Of a DNA stretch of 64,000 nt, positions 8,385 through 17,269 are shown piece after piece. Location of the stretch: positions 1-64,000 of the forward strand of contig CAKPKP010000004.1 in NCBI GenBank assembly GCA_934167495.1, read 5' to 3'. The translations under genes and the position numbers were made by a program. This DNA is from an uncultured Clostridia bacterium (lineage in GTDB: Bacteria > Bacillota > Clostridia > TANB77 > CAG-508). The notes below the pieces were generated by a model, which ran no database searches, had not been told where the DNA came from, and saw only the letters and a list, made by a program, of their open reading frames with translations. The first letter of the stretch is position 1. Every line of letters begins with the position of its first letter.

Positions 8385-9563
8385 ATGAAACGGAAAAATT
8401 TAGCACTTACTTCAGTTATTCTCTCAAGCTTATTACTTGGAGGATGCTTCGAGCCAACAACTAAGTCCACTGGCATGAGCGTTTCTGAATATGAAGAAAA
8501 TATTTCTTCTTATTTTGAAACATCAGAAGAGGAAAAGGATTCTTCAGTTACAACTGAAATTTCTTTTTCACAGATTTTGTCTAAGCCCAACACATCAGCC
8601 GAAGCTAAAGAAGACATTTCACCTGAAACCACTACTTCTGAGACACCTGAGGAAAAAGAAATTACAATATCCTTTTTAGGAGATTGTACTCTTGCTTCTA
8701 TGAAAGGTGAAGAATCTCCTGGAAATATGATTAATTACTTAAACACAAAGGATACATCATATTTTTTTGAAGATTGCATGGACATCATCGGAAATGATGA
8801 TTTCACTGTTGCTAATTGTGAGAATGTTTTTTCAGATTATGCAACTACTGAAATTGGCAAAGACTATTCACCAGCATTTTGGTTCAGGAGCAGTACAAAA
8901 AATGCTTTTGTTTTTGCAGACAATAGCATTGATGCTGTATCCCTGGCTAATAATCATACAAATGACTATGGTGAAAAGGGTCTTGCGGAAACAAAATCTG
9001 CTCTTGAAAAAGCAAACGTTCAATGGGGAGATATTGATAACACCATATACTTTGAAAAAGACGGTGTTCGGATTGGTGTAATATGTGCAAAATTCTGGAG
9101 CTCATATTATGTTGATTCAATCGTGGAAAAAATAAAAGAAGTTTCTGAATCAACAGATATTCAAATTGTTTTTTTCCATGGTGGTACAGAAAAAGTTCAT
9201 ACCCCTGAAGACTGGAAAGTTGAAGGAGCTCATCGTTTTGTAGATGCAGGTGCTGACTTAGTTATCGGAGGTCATCCACATGTGCTGCAGCCTTATGAGG
9301 AATACAATGGTGTATCTATTATATACTCTATTGGAAATTTCTGTTATGGAGGTCATCGTCACCCTGAGAATCGCACAGTAATTTATCAGCAAAAGTTTAC
9401 TCTTGATAGTAAGAATGATATCATTTCATCAAACGAAAACATCATTCCTTATTACGTTTATACTGGTGACACAAATAACTGGAGACCTTCTCCAATCGAA
9501 GATGAAACCGAAAAAAATAAGGTTTTAGACTTCTTGTATGGAGTAAGCAATAGCTTATTCTAA
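8385..9563 (+). CDS. CapA-like metallophosphoesterase lipoprotein, foreign codon use
   Basis: I place the start at 8385 (GGAGAAG upstream), giving a lipoprotein signal with LLGGC as lipobox. After a Ser/Thr/Glu-rich linker comes a poly-gamma-glutamate biosynthesis (CapA) domain: SFLGDCTLAS, VANCENVF, DAVSLANNHTNDYGEKG, VFFHGGTE, ADLVIGGHPHVLQP, YSIGNFCYGG. The Asp, Asn-His and His residues of the metallophosphoesterase fold are present. It is probably an exported, lipid-anchored enzyme of cell-surface polymer metabolism. Base composition is visibly richer in G+C than the neighbours, with CGC, CGG and CTG codons and different word use, suggesting recent acquisition. Two in-frame CGG codons (8391, 9069) read as Arg here. 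A terminator follows. Confidence 0.88.
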   Translation: MKRKNLALTSVILSSLLLGGCFEPTTKSTGMSVSEYEENISSYFETSEEEKDSSVTTEISFSQILSKPNTSAEAKEDISPETTTSETPEEKEITISFLGDCTLASMKGEESPGNMINYLNTKDTSYFFEDCMDIIGNDDFTVANCENVFSDYATTEIGKDYSPAFWFRSSTKNAFVFADNSIDAVSLANNHTNDYGEKGLAETKSALEKANVQWGDIDNTIYFEKDGVRIGVICAKFWSSYYVDSIVEKIKEVSESTDIQIVFFHGGTEKVHTPEDWKVEGAHRFVDAGADLVIGGHPHVLQPYEEYNGVSIIYSIGNFCYGGHRHPENRTVIYQQKFTLDSKNDIISSNENIIPYYVYTGDTNNWRPSPIEDETEKNKVLDFLYGVSNSLF

Positions 9564-9589
9564 ATTGTTATTAAACTTTTAATGACAAC

Positions 9590-9620
9590 AAAATGGCTAA
9601 CTTTTTAAGTTAGCCATTTT
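9590..9620 (+). terminator. Rho-independent terminator after the CapA-like gene
   Basis: A 12-bp stem AAAATGGCTAAC/GTTAGCCATTTT with a short T-rich loop is followed by TTCTATT. It lies between convergent genes and may serve both strands. Confidence 0.8.
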
Positions 9621-9712
9621 TCTATTATACAATTTAAATTCATCTTTTCCTATTACCTAAAAAGATCTTTGCTCTAATTGTTGCACAGATTTTTTCTTCT
9701 TTGGATAGAACT

Positions 9713-10480
9713 TTATTTTACTACTCTTTCTATTTTTATAACTTTATTGTTTTCATCTGTTTCAAAAATACATCCATATAAAGTAGCTTCGTCATCTGCC
9801 ACTTTATATTTTTCTGGAAGTGAAGTTTCAAATCTTTTAATAGATGCATCTATATTCATTCCTATAACTGAATGGTTTGGTCCTGTCATTCCTATATCTG
9901 TTATATAAGCTGTTCCATTTCTCAATATTTTTTCGTCAGCTGTTTGAACATGAGTATGAGTACCAAAAATTCCTGTTACTGTTCCATCTAAGTAATATCC
10001 CATTGCTATTTTCTCAGCTGTTGCCTCAGCATGAAAATCTATAAATATCATATCTACTTGCTCTTTTACTTTATTTACTATCTCTTTTGCAACTATAAAT
10101 GGGTTTTCAGATAAAACATTCATAGATGCTCTACCAATTAAATTCATTACTGCAATTTTCTTTCCTTTACATTCGTAAATTCCATATCCTTTTCCTGGAT
10201 TGTTTTTTGAATAATTTGCTGGTCTTATTAGTCTTTCTTCATCTATGATTTTAAATATTTCTTTTTTTGCCCATGTATGATTTCCCATTGTAATAACATC
10301 AGCTTTAAGATTCATTAAATCATTATATATTTTCTCTGTTAATCCCATTCCATCTGCCGCATTTTCTGCATTTATTATAACAAAATCTATATTTTTCTCT
10401 TTTCTTAAAATAGGTAATACCTCTTTAACCTTCTTTACCCCTGATAAACCTACTATATCTCCAATTGCTAATATTCTCAA
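9713..10480 (-). CDS. ymdB: YmdB family metallophosphoesterase (cyclic nucleotide phosphodiesterase)
   Basis: The 255-residue protein belongs to the TIGR00282/YmdB family, calcineurin-like phosphoesterases with 2',3'- or 3',5'-cyclic nucleotide phosphodiesterase activity that influence biofilm and nanotube behaviour in Bacillus. Metal-site motifs are visible: ILAIGDIVG (Asp), INAENAADG (Asn), ITMGNHTW (Asn-His), DFHAEAT (His) and GTHTHVQTAD (His-x-His). Start is TTG at 10480 with a GGGAGA purine run upstream. It lies 25 bases downstream of hisS in the same direction. Confidence 0.92.
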   Translation of the reverse strand: MRILAIGDIVGLSGVKKVKEVLPILRKEKNIDFVIINAENAADGMGLTEKIYNDLMNLKADVITMGNHTWAKKEIFKIIDEERLIRPANYSKNNPGKGYGIYECKGKKIAVMNLIGRASMNVLSENPFIVAKEIVNKVKEQVDMIFIDFHAEATAEKIAMGYYLDGTVTGIFGTHTHVQTADEKILRNGTAYITDIGMTGPNHSVIGMNIDASIKRFETSLPEKYKVADDEATLYGCIFETDENNKVIKIERVVK

Positions 10481-10505
10481 ATTTTATTTTCTCCCTTCTT
10501 AAAAA

Positions 10506-11750
10506 TTAAATTAATTCTTTTTTTATGCTTTCAGAATTTAAACTTACTTCTTTTTCTGTTCCGTCTTTCATATTTTTTACTTTAACTGTATTAGAATTAA
10601 TTTCATTTTCGCCAATTACTATTACGTATTTAGCTTTTATTTTATCTGCATATTTAAATTGAGCTTTAAAACTTCTTGCATTTATGTCTTTTACAACATA
10701 TATATCATTATTACGAAGTTCATATGCTAATTTAGTAGCAACTATATTTTCATTTTCTCCTGTTGCAACTATATATAAATCTGGTACTTTTTCTTGTACT
10801 TTATCATTGTTTCTTTCATAAACTTCCATTAATCTTTCTACACCTGTTGCAAATCCTATTGCTGGAGTACTTTGTCCACCTATTTCTTCAACAAGTTTAT
10901 CATATCTACCTCCACCTAAAACTGTATATTCTTCAACTTCGTCTACAAATTCAAATACAGTTTTTGTATAATAATCTAATCCTCTTACTATACCTGCATC
11001 TATTTCATATTTAATATTTAATTTATCTAGTGACTTTTTTACATTTTCAAAATGTTCTTTACATTCTTCACATAAATAATCTAAAATTACTGGTGCACCT
11101 TTATTTAATTCTTTACATATTTTTTCTTTACAATCTAGTATTCTCATAGGATTCTTTTCAAATCTAGTTTGACAAGTTTTACAATACTTATCTATATTTT
11201 TACTTAAAAATTCCTTTAAAACTTTTTGATATTCTGCTCTACATTTTGGACATCCTATACTATTTAAGTATAATTTAATATTAGAAATATTTAATGTTTT
11301 AAATATATTGCTTGCAAGTAATATTACTTCAACATCTGCTAAGTATGAATCTGACCCAAAAACTTCTGCACCTATTTGATGAAATTCTCTTAAACGACCT
11401 TTTTGAACATTTTCATATCTATACATTGCCATATTGTAAAAATATTTTTGTGGACTTGGCAAACTTGCCATACCATTTTCTATGTATGCTCTTACTACAC
11501 CAGCAGTACCTTCTGGTCTTAAAGTTATGCTTCTTCCACCTTTATCGTCAAAAGTATACATTTCTTTTTGTACTACGTCTGTTGTTTCACCAACTCCTCT
11601 TTGAAACAATTCAGTATGTTCAAAAACAGGAACTCTTATTTCTTTAAAATCATATTTTTCGCATATATTCTCTATTTTATTTTCTATATATCTTAATTTT
11701 TCTGTATCTTCTGGTAATAAGTCTTTTGTTCCTTTTGGTCTTTGTAACAT
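10506..11750 (-). CDS. hisS: Histidyl-tRNA synthetase
   Basis: A 414-residue class II synthetase that charges tRNA-His. It begins LQRPKGTKDLLPED. Motif 2 region is MYRYENVQKGRLREFHQ, preceded by TLRPEGTAGVVRAY. The histidine-specific motif is GLDYYTKTVFEF (about 260), motif 3 is GFATGVERLME, and the anticodon-binding domain fills the last 95 residues. Four Cys-x2-Cys type pairs (GCPKC, CKTC, DCKEKIC, CEEC, about residues 175-230) suggest a zinc-binding insertion, known in some bacterial HisRS. There is no T-box leader: only 18 bases separate it from the upstream gene. Confidence 0.96.
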   Translation of the reverse strand: MLQRPKGTKDLLPEDTEKLRYIENKIENICEKYDFKEIRVPVFEHTELFQRGVGETTDVVQKEMYTFDDKGGRSITLRPEGTAGVVRAYIENGMASLPSPQKYFYNMAMYRYENVQKGRLREFHQIGAEVFGSDSYLADVEVILLASNIFKTLNISNIKLYLNSIGCPKCRAEYQKVLKEFLSKNIDKYCKTCQTRFEKNPMRILDCKEKICKELNKGAPVILDYLCEECKEHFENVKKSLDKLNIKYEIDAGIVRGLDYYTKTVFEFVDEVEEYTVLGGGRYDKLVEEIGGQSTPAIGFATGVERLMEVYERNNDKVQEKVPDLYIVATGENENIVATKLAYELRNNDIYVVKDINARSFKAQFKYADKIKAKYVIVIGENEINSNTVKVKNMKDGTEKEVSLNSESIKKELI

Positions 11751-11768
11751 AATTTTTCCTTCTTTCTT

Positions 11769-12422
11769 TTAAAAATCTTTTTTTCTTAGTTCCAAATAAA
11801 TTGGTTTTTCTTCTTTTATCATTGTTGACTTTCCATGACCTGGATATACTATTGTATCATCTGGTAAAACTAATAATTTATTTATTATAGAATCCATTAT
11901 TTCTTCTCTATTTCCAGTAGGTAAATCTGTTCTTCCCCATGTTCCTGAAAATAATGTATCGCCTGTAAAAACTAAATTTTCTTGTTCACAATATAGAGAA
12001 AGTCCACCTTTTGTATGACCTGGTGTTGCTATTACTTTAAATTCAAGTTCACCCACGTGAATTAAATCACCATCATCAACTCTTGAATCCGCTTCTAATT
12101 CTGGGTTTGGTATTTCAATATAATATGTTAAACTGATTTCTTCATTATATAACCCTTCACTATCCGGTCTACTTATTAATATTTTTCCTCCTTTAGCATT
12201 CTTTACAGGAGTTATAGCTCCAATATGATCCCCATGACAATGTGTAATAAATATATATTTTACATCTGCATTTAGTATATCTAATATTTCTATTATTTTC
12301 TCGGGTTCACCTCCTGGATCTATAACCATTGTTTCTTTTGTTTTTTCATCTTGAACTATATAGCAATTTGTAACCAATCCTTGCATTACTGATGTTTCTA
12401 CTTCTATTCTCTTTAGTATCAT
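11769..12422 (-). CDS. MBL-fold metallohydrolase (glyoxalase II-like, YqgX type)
   Basis: The 217-residue hydrolase has the metallo-beta-lactamase HxHxDH variant THCHGDHIGA (about 62-71), the later ligands ATPGHTKGG (about 133) and FTGDTLFSG (about 150), and the final VYPGHGKST (about 192). It resembles the hydroxyacylglutathione-hydrolase-like proteins that often sit next to hisS and relA in clostridia. The substrate is not known. It is co-oriented with relA (21-base gap) and hisS (18-base gap). Confidence 0.88.
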   Translation of the reverse strand: MILKRIEVETSVMQGLVTNCYIVQDEKTKETMVIDPGGEPEKIIEILDILNADVKYIFITHCHGDHIGAITPVKNAKGGKILISRPDSEGLYNEEISLTYYIEIPNPELEADSRVDDGDLIHVGELEFKVIATPGHTKGGLSLYCEQENLVFTGDTLFSGTWGRTDLPTGNREEIMDSIINKLLVLPDDTIVYPGHGKSTMIKEEKPIYLELRKKDF

Positions 12423-12443
12423 TTAAAATTCATTTCCTTTCAT

Positions 12444-14633
12444 CTATTTTTTTCTTTTTACATCATAAACACTATATACATTTCTTAATGTTTTCAAAAC
12501 TTTATCTAATTCATCTTTATTTTGTAATTCTAGATTAATTTCTATTAAAACAACTCCTTCTTTATTAGCCTTCGCATTTATTCCCATCATTTTTGCTTTT
12601 GCTGATTCCAATTGTTTTATAATATCTTTTAATAGTCCATCTCTATCATTTGCATATACTTCAATTTCAGCATTATAAGAACTATTTAATTTGTCATTCC
12701 AATAAACATCTATCATTCTGTTGTCTTCTTCTAATAGATTTTTTACATTTGTACAATCAACTCTATGAACTGAAACTCCTCTTCCTTTTGTTATATATCC
12801 TATTATATTATCACCTGGTAATGGATTGCAACATTTTGCAAGTTTTACTAAGCAATTATCTATTCCTTTTACTACTACTCCATTTTTTGAAACATTTTTT
12901 GATGGTTTAGTAATAGACAATTCTTGAATTTTTGCTTCTAAATCTTCTTCTGTATGTTCTTTTCTATATTCTTCTAAAAGTCTTGCTATTATTTTATTCG
13001 CAGATATTCCACCAAATCCTATACTTGAATACATATCATCGATTGTATTGTAATTATAACGCTCAAGTGCAACTTGTATCCATTCTGGTTTTAATATTTC
13101 TGTATTTTTCATGCCAAGTTTTTTGATTTCTTTTTCTATAGCATCTTTTCCTTTTTCTATGTTTTCTGCTCTTTGTGCTTTTTTGAACCATTGTTGAATT
13201 TTAGTTTTTGCAGAAGAACTCTTTACATATTTAAGCCAATCTCTACTTGGACCTTTGGGTTGATCTGAAGTAATAATTTCAACTATATCACCATTTTTCA
13301 AATTAGTAATTATAGGCATCATTTTACTGTTTATTTTTGCACCTATCATTTTATGTCCAACTTGCTCATGGATACTGTACGCCATATCTATTGGTGTACT
13401 TCCTCTAGGCAAGACTTTTATATCTCCTTTTGGAGTAAATACATAAACTTCATCTTCAAAAAGTTCTGTTTTTAATGTATTTAAAAACTCATCTGGATTT
13501 TCTGTATTTTTTTGCCACTCTAAAGTTTCTCTAAGCCATGATAACTTATCGTCTGTAACTACTACATTTACTTTTTTGTCTTTTCCGGCTTCTTTATATG
13601 CCCAGTGAGCAGCAATACCAAATTCTGCTGTTCTATGCATATCCCATGTACGAATTTGAACTTCAAATGGTATTCCTTTTGGTCCAATAAGTGTTGTATG
13701 TATTGATTGATACATATTGTTTTTTGGAACTGCAATATAGTCTTTAAATCTTCCTGGCATTGGACTATATAATTCATGCACTACACCTAATGCAGCATAA
13801 CAATCTTTTACATCATCTACTAATATTCTAAGTGCAAATAAATCATATATTTGATCTAAAGTTTTATTGTCTCTTTGCATTTTTCTATAAATACTATATA
13901 AATGTTTAGCTCTACCTGTAACTTCTCCTTTAATATTCTCTGCTTTTAATTTAGCTTCTATTTCTTCTTTTATATTATCTAAGAATATTAATCTTTCATT
14001 TCTTTTTTTATTTAATCCTTGAACTATTTCATGAAATTCTTCTGGATATAAATATTTAAAAGCTAAGTCTTCAAGTTCCCATTTTAAAGAATAAATTCCT
14101 AATCTGTTTGCAAGAGGTGCATATAAATCCATTGTTTCTTGAGCATTAGCTATTTGTCTATCTCTCTTTAAGTATTTTAGAGTTCTCATGTTATGTAATC
14201 TATCTGCAAGTTTTATTAATATAACTCTTATATCTTTTCCCATTGCTAGGAACATTTTTCTATAATTCTCTACTTTTAATTCTTCTGTTGTTGTGTATTG
14301 AAGTTTTCCAAGTTTTGTAACTCCTGCAACCATTTCAGCAATAGATTCATTAAACTCTTTTTTTAAATCGTCATTAGTTACATCTGTATCTTCCACTACA
14401 TCATGTAAAAGTGCTGCACAAATTGTTTCGTCATCTAACTCTAATTCTGTTAAAATATATGCAACTTGCATTGGATGTATTATATATGGTTCTCCTGATT
14501 GTCTTAATTGATCTCCATGATGTGATTTTGCAAAATTATATGCTTTTAATATTAATTCTGCGTTTGAATTTTTATAATGCTCTTTTTGTCTTTTAATTAT
14601 ATCATCAATTGTAACTTCTCTATTTTCTGACAT
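12444..14633 (-). CDS. relA: Bifunctional (p)ppGpp synthetase/hydrolase
   Basis: A 729-residue long RSH enzyme that makes and degrades (p)ppGpp in the stringent response. It has an HD hydrolase domain (HPMQVAYIL, ALLHDVVEDT, about 50-85; LADRLHNMRTL), a synthetase domain (RMQ.., PGRFKDYIAVPK, YQSIHTTL, VQIRTWDMHRTAEFGIAAHW, about 240-345), a TGS domain (EVYVFTPKGDIKVLPRGST, about 390-450), a zinc-finger-like region with AKCCNPLPGD, and a C-terminal ACT domain. Both catalytic halves look intact. RBS AAGGTGG precedes ATG. It lies 17 bases downstream of recJ. The apt gene often found between recJ and relA in Firmicutes is absent here. Confidence 0.96.
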   Translation of the reverse strand: MSENREVTIDDIIKRQKEHYKNSNAELILKAYNFAKSHHGDQLRQSGEPYIIHPMQVAYILTELELDDETICAALLHDVVEDTDVTNDDLKKEFNESIAEMVAGVTKLGKLQYTTTEELKVENYRKMFLAMGKDIRVILIKLADRLHNMRTLKYLKRDRQIANAQETMDLYAPLANRLGIYSLKWELEDLAFKYLYPEEFHEIVQGLNKKRNERLIFLDNIKEEIEAKLKAENIKGEVTGRAKHLYSIYRKMQRDNKTLDQIYDLFALRILVDDVKDCYAALGVVHELYSPMPGRFKDYIAVPKNNMYQSIHTTLIGPKGIPFEVQIRTWDMHRTAEFGIAAHWAYKEAGKDKKVNVVVTDDKLSWLRETLEWQKNTENPDEFLNTLKTELFEDEVYVFTPKGDIKVLPRGSTPIDMAYSIHEQVGHKMIGAKINSKMMPIITNLKNGDIVEIITSDQPKGPSRDWLKYVKSSSAKTKIQQWFKKAQRAENIEKGKDAIEKEIKKLGMKNTEILKPEWIQVALERYNYNTIDDMYSSIGFGGISANKIIARLLEEYRKEHTEEDLEAKIQELSITKPSKNVSKNGVVVKGIDNCLVKLAKCCNPLPGDNIIGYITKGRGVSVHRVDCTNVKNLLEEDNRMIDVYWNDKLNSSYNAEIEVYANDRDGLLKDIIKQLESAKAKMMGINAKANKEGVVLIEINLELQNKDELDKVLKTLRNVYSVYDVKRKK

Positions 14634-14650
14634 ATTTACACCACCTTATT

Positions 14651-16339
14651 CTAATATGATTTCATTATATCTTTAACATTTATTTGTACTGTAGTTTTTC
14701 CATTGAAAGTATTAACCTCAAGTACTCCTAAAATATCAATTTTATCTCCTATTAAATATTCATCAACTAAATTTCCCATATTAAAGCCTATAGCATTTAT
14801 TATAGTTCCTGAATCTTTAAGTGTTAATTTTAAATGTTTTCCTTCAGATAAAGCTCTTATTGAATCAACTTTCAAATTTTTATATAAGAATATTGGAACT
14901 TTATTAGCTTCTCCAAAAGGTTCTAATTTATTTAATTCATCAACAATATCACATTTTATGTCTTTTAAAGTTATTTGTTTATCTATATGAATTACAGGGA
15001 CAAGTTCATCTATATGACTTTCTTCTGTTATTTCTTCAAATTTTTGTTTAAATTTATTAAACTGAGATTTCTTCAAGCTCAATCCAACAGCCATCTCATG
15101 ACCGCCATATTTCTCTAGATATTCACTTGATCTACATAAAGCATCATGTAAATCAAATCCAGCTATACTTCTTCCAGAACCTTTTCCTTCATCTCCCTCA
15201 AAAGAAATAAGAATACTTGGTTTAAAATACATATCTGTAATTTTAGATGATACTATTCCAATTACTCCATGATGCCAATTTTCTGACCCTATTACTATAG
15301 CCTTTTTTTCTTCATCTTTTTCTTTTTCTATTATTTCTATGGCTTCATTAAAAATTCTTTTCTCTATGTCTTGTCTTTCTTTATTATATTTATTTAGTCT
15401 ATCTGTTATTTCTTTTGCTTCAGCCATATTTTCTGTTAAAAATAGTTTTAATGCTTCTTTTTCAAATCCCATTCTTCCACATGCATTAATTCTTGGTGCT
15501 ATTCCAAATGATACTGTATTAGAATTTATTTCTTTATACCCAGATGATTCTAGCAATGCTTTTAGTCCGTAATTCTTTGTTACTTGAACTAATTTTAATC
15601 CTAATTTTGCAATTACTCTATTTTCATCAACTAGTGGAACAATATCAGATATTGTTCCTATACATACTATATCTAAATATTTTAGATATGATTTTTCTTC
15701 CAAATTTAATCTTTTTCCTAATGCTTGTATTAATTTAAAAACAACTCCTACACCAGCTAAACTTTTAAAAGGATATTTATTATCTTTACGTTTAGCATCT
15801 ACAACAGCCAAAGCTTTTGGAAGTACATCTAGTGGTTCATGATGGTCTGTAACAATAGTTTCTATTCCTAAACTATTTGCATAATCTATTTCATCAATTC
15901 CTGAAATTCCACAATCTACTGTAATTATTAATGTATATTTTTCTTCTGCTATTTTTTTAACCGATTCCAAATTTAACCCATATCCTTCGTCAAGTCTATT
16001 TGGAATATAATACCCAGCTTCTAACCCTATTTCTGACAAAAATTTCTTTAATACTGTTATACTTGTAATTCCATCTACATCATAATCGCCATATATAATA
16101 ACTTTTTCTTTATTCTCTACAGCTTTTATTATTCTCTCTACTGCTATTTCCATATCTGGCATCATGTATGGATCATAAAAATCATTTCTTGTTGGGTTTA
16201 AAAATTTTTCAATTTCCTTGCTTTCGGTTATTCCTCTGTTTGCAAGTACTGTAGCTAATAACTCAGATATATTATTCTTACTCGATATATCTTTTATTGT
16301 TTCTTCATCTACACCATAAAATTCCCATTTTTTATTCAT
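14651..16339 (-). CDS. recJ: Single-stranded-DNA-specific exonuclease RecJ
   Basis: A 562-residue DHH-family 5'-3' exonuclease of recombination and mismatch repair. The phosphoesterase motifs are VIIYGDYDVDGIT (about 81-92), ITVDCGISG, VTDHHEPLD (about 166-173), SLAGVGVVFK and the DHHA1 region WHHGVIGIVSSK (about 360) and GSGRSIAGFDLH with KYGGHEMAVG. A C-terminal OB domain follows. Length is normal for Firmicutes RecJ. RBS AGGAG before ATG. Confidence 0.96.
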   Translation of the reverse strand: MNKKWEFYGVDEETIKDISSKNNISELLATVLANRGITESKEIEKFLNPTRNDFYDPYMMPDMEIAVERIIKAVENKEKVIIYGDYDVDGITSITVLKKFLSEIGLEAGYYIPNRLDEGYGLNLESVKKIAEEKYTLIITVDCGISGIDEIDYANSLGIETIVTDHHEPLDVLPKALAVVDAKRKDNKYPFKSLAGVGVVFKLIQALGKRLNLEEKSYLKYLDIVCIGTISDIVPLVDENRVIAKLGLKLVQVTKNYGLKALLESSGYKEINSNTVSFGIAPRINACGRMGFEKEALKLFLTENMAEAKEITDRLNKYNKERQDIEKRIFNEAIEIIEKEKDEEKKAIVIGSENWHHGVIGIVSSKITDMYFKPSILISFEGDEGKGSGRSIAGFDLHDALCRSSEYLEKYGGHEMAVGLSLKKSQFNKFKQKFEEITEESHIDELVPVIHIDKQITLKDIKCDIVDELNKLEPFGEANKVPIFLYKNLKVDSIRALSEGKHLKLTLKDSGTIINAIGFNMGNLVDEYLIGDKIDILGVLEVNTFNGKTTVQINVKDIMKSY

Positions 16340-16447
16340 ATTTTTCTCCTAAAATTACTATTTTGTATATTATATACTATTTTTATATAATTTCAAATAT
16401 TTTTTTGGAAATTTAGGTATTAAAATATGATTTTTATGGGAATTCTA

Positions 16448-17203
16448 TTATTTGTTTATTATATCTTTTATTACTTCTCCTGATATTATTAATCCTGCAA
16501 CTGTTGGAACAAAAGAGATACTTCCAGGAATTTGGTTTTTTACTGAACATTTTCTTTTTGTTCCTGGTGGACATATGCAATTAGTTTTGCAAGTATTTTC
16601 TTCTGATTCACTTGGTTTTATTGGTTCTTCTTTTGAATACAATACTTTTAATTTTTTTATATTTCTCTTTTTTAATTCTTTTCTCATTACTTTAGCAAGT
16701 GGACATACACTAGTTTTGTATATATCTGTAATTTCAAATGCCATAGGATTTAATTTGTTTCCTGTACCCATTGCTGAAATTATAGGAATATTTAGTTTAT
16801 CACAATTGGTAACAAGTTCTAACTTTGCTGTAACTGTATCTATAGCATCTACTACATATGTTATACTTTCATCTAATATTTTTTCTTTTGAATCTGGCAT
16901 ATAAAATTCTTTATATGTTTCAACATTAGCATTAGGATTTATTTCTAAAATTCTTTCTTTCATAACATCCACTTTGTATTTTCCTATTGTTTTTCTTGTA
17001 GCTATAATTTGTCTATTTAAATTTGTTAAACAAACTTTATCATCATCTACTAATACAAAATTACCAACTCCAGCTCTTACTAATCCTTCTGTAACAAATG
17101 AACCAACTCCCCCAATTCCAAATATTGCTACTTTTGAATTTTTTAGTTTTTCTATTCCTTCTTTTCCTATTAATAATTCTGTTCTTGAAAATTGATTTAA
17201 CAT
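16448..17203 (-). CDS. tcdA: tRNA threonylcarbamoyladenosine dehydratase
   Basis: The 251-residue E1-like ATP-dependent enzyme cyclises t6A to ct6A at tRNA position 37. Visible are FSRTELLIG at the start, the nucleotide-binding AIFGIGGVGSF (about 29-39), LVDDDKVCLTNLNRQ (about 53-67), YVVDAIDTVTAK (about 118), the CP-containing segment SVCPLAKV, and a Cys-rich stretch (NTCKTNCICPPG) before the C-terminal helix. The Cys-rich insertion matches the TcdA subfamily rather than ThiF or MoeB. Confidence 0.93.
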   Translation of the reverse strand: MLNQFSRTELLIGKEGIEKLKNSKVAIFGIGGVGSFVTEGLVRAGVGNFVLVDDDKVCLTNLNRQIIATRKTIGKYKVDVMKERILEINPNANVETYKEFYMPDSKEKILDESITYVVDAIDTVTAKLELVTNCDKLNIPIISAMGTGNKLNPMAFEITDIYKTSVCPLAKVMRKELKKRNIKKLKVLYSKEEPIKPSESEENTCKTNCICPPGTKRKCSVKNQIPGSISFVPTVAGLIISGEVIKDIINK

Positions 17204-17269
17204 TTTTATACTTCCATTTCTATAATTTATATTTTCATTTATTTTACTATTTATTTTTAAAATATTCTA

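Noticed and set aside
11750..11769. T-box riboswitch before hisS
   Set aside because: Only 18 bases separate hisS from its upstream neighbour, far too short.
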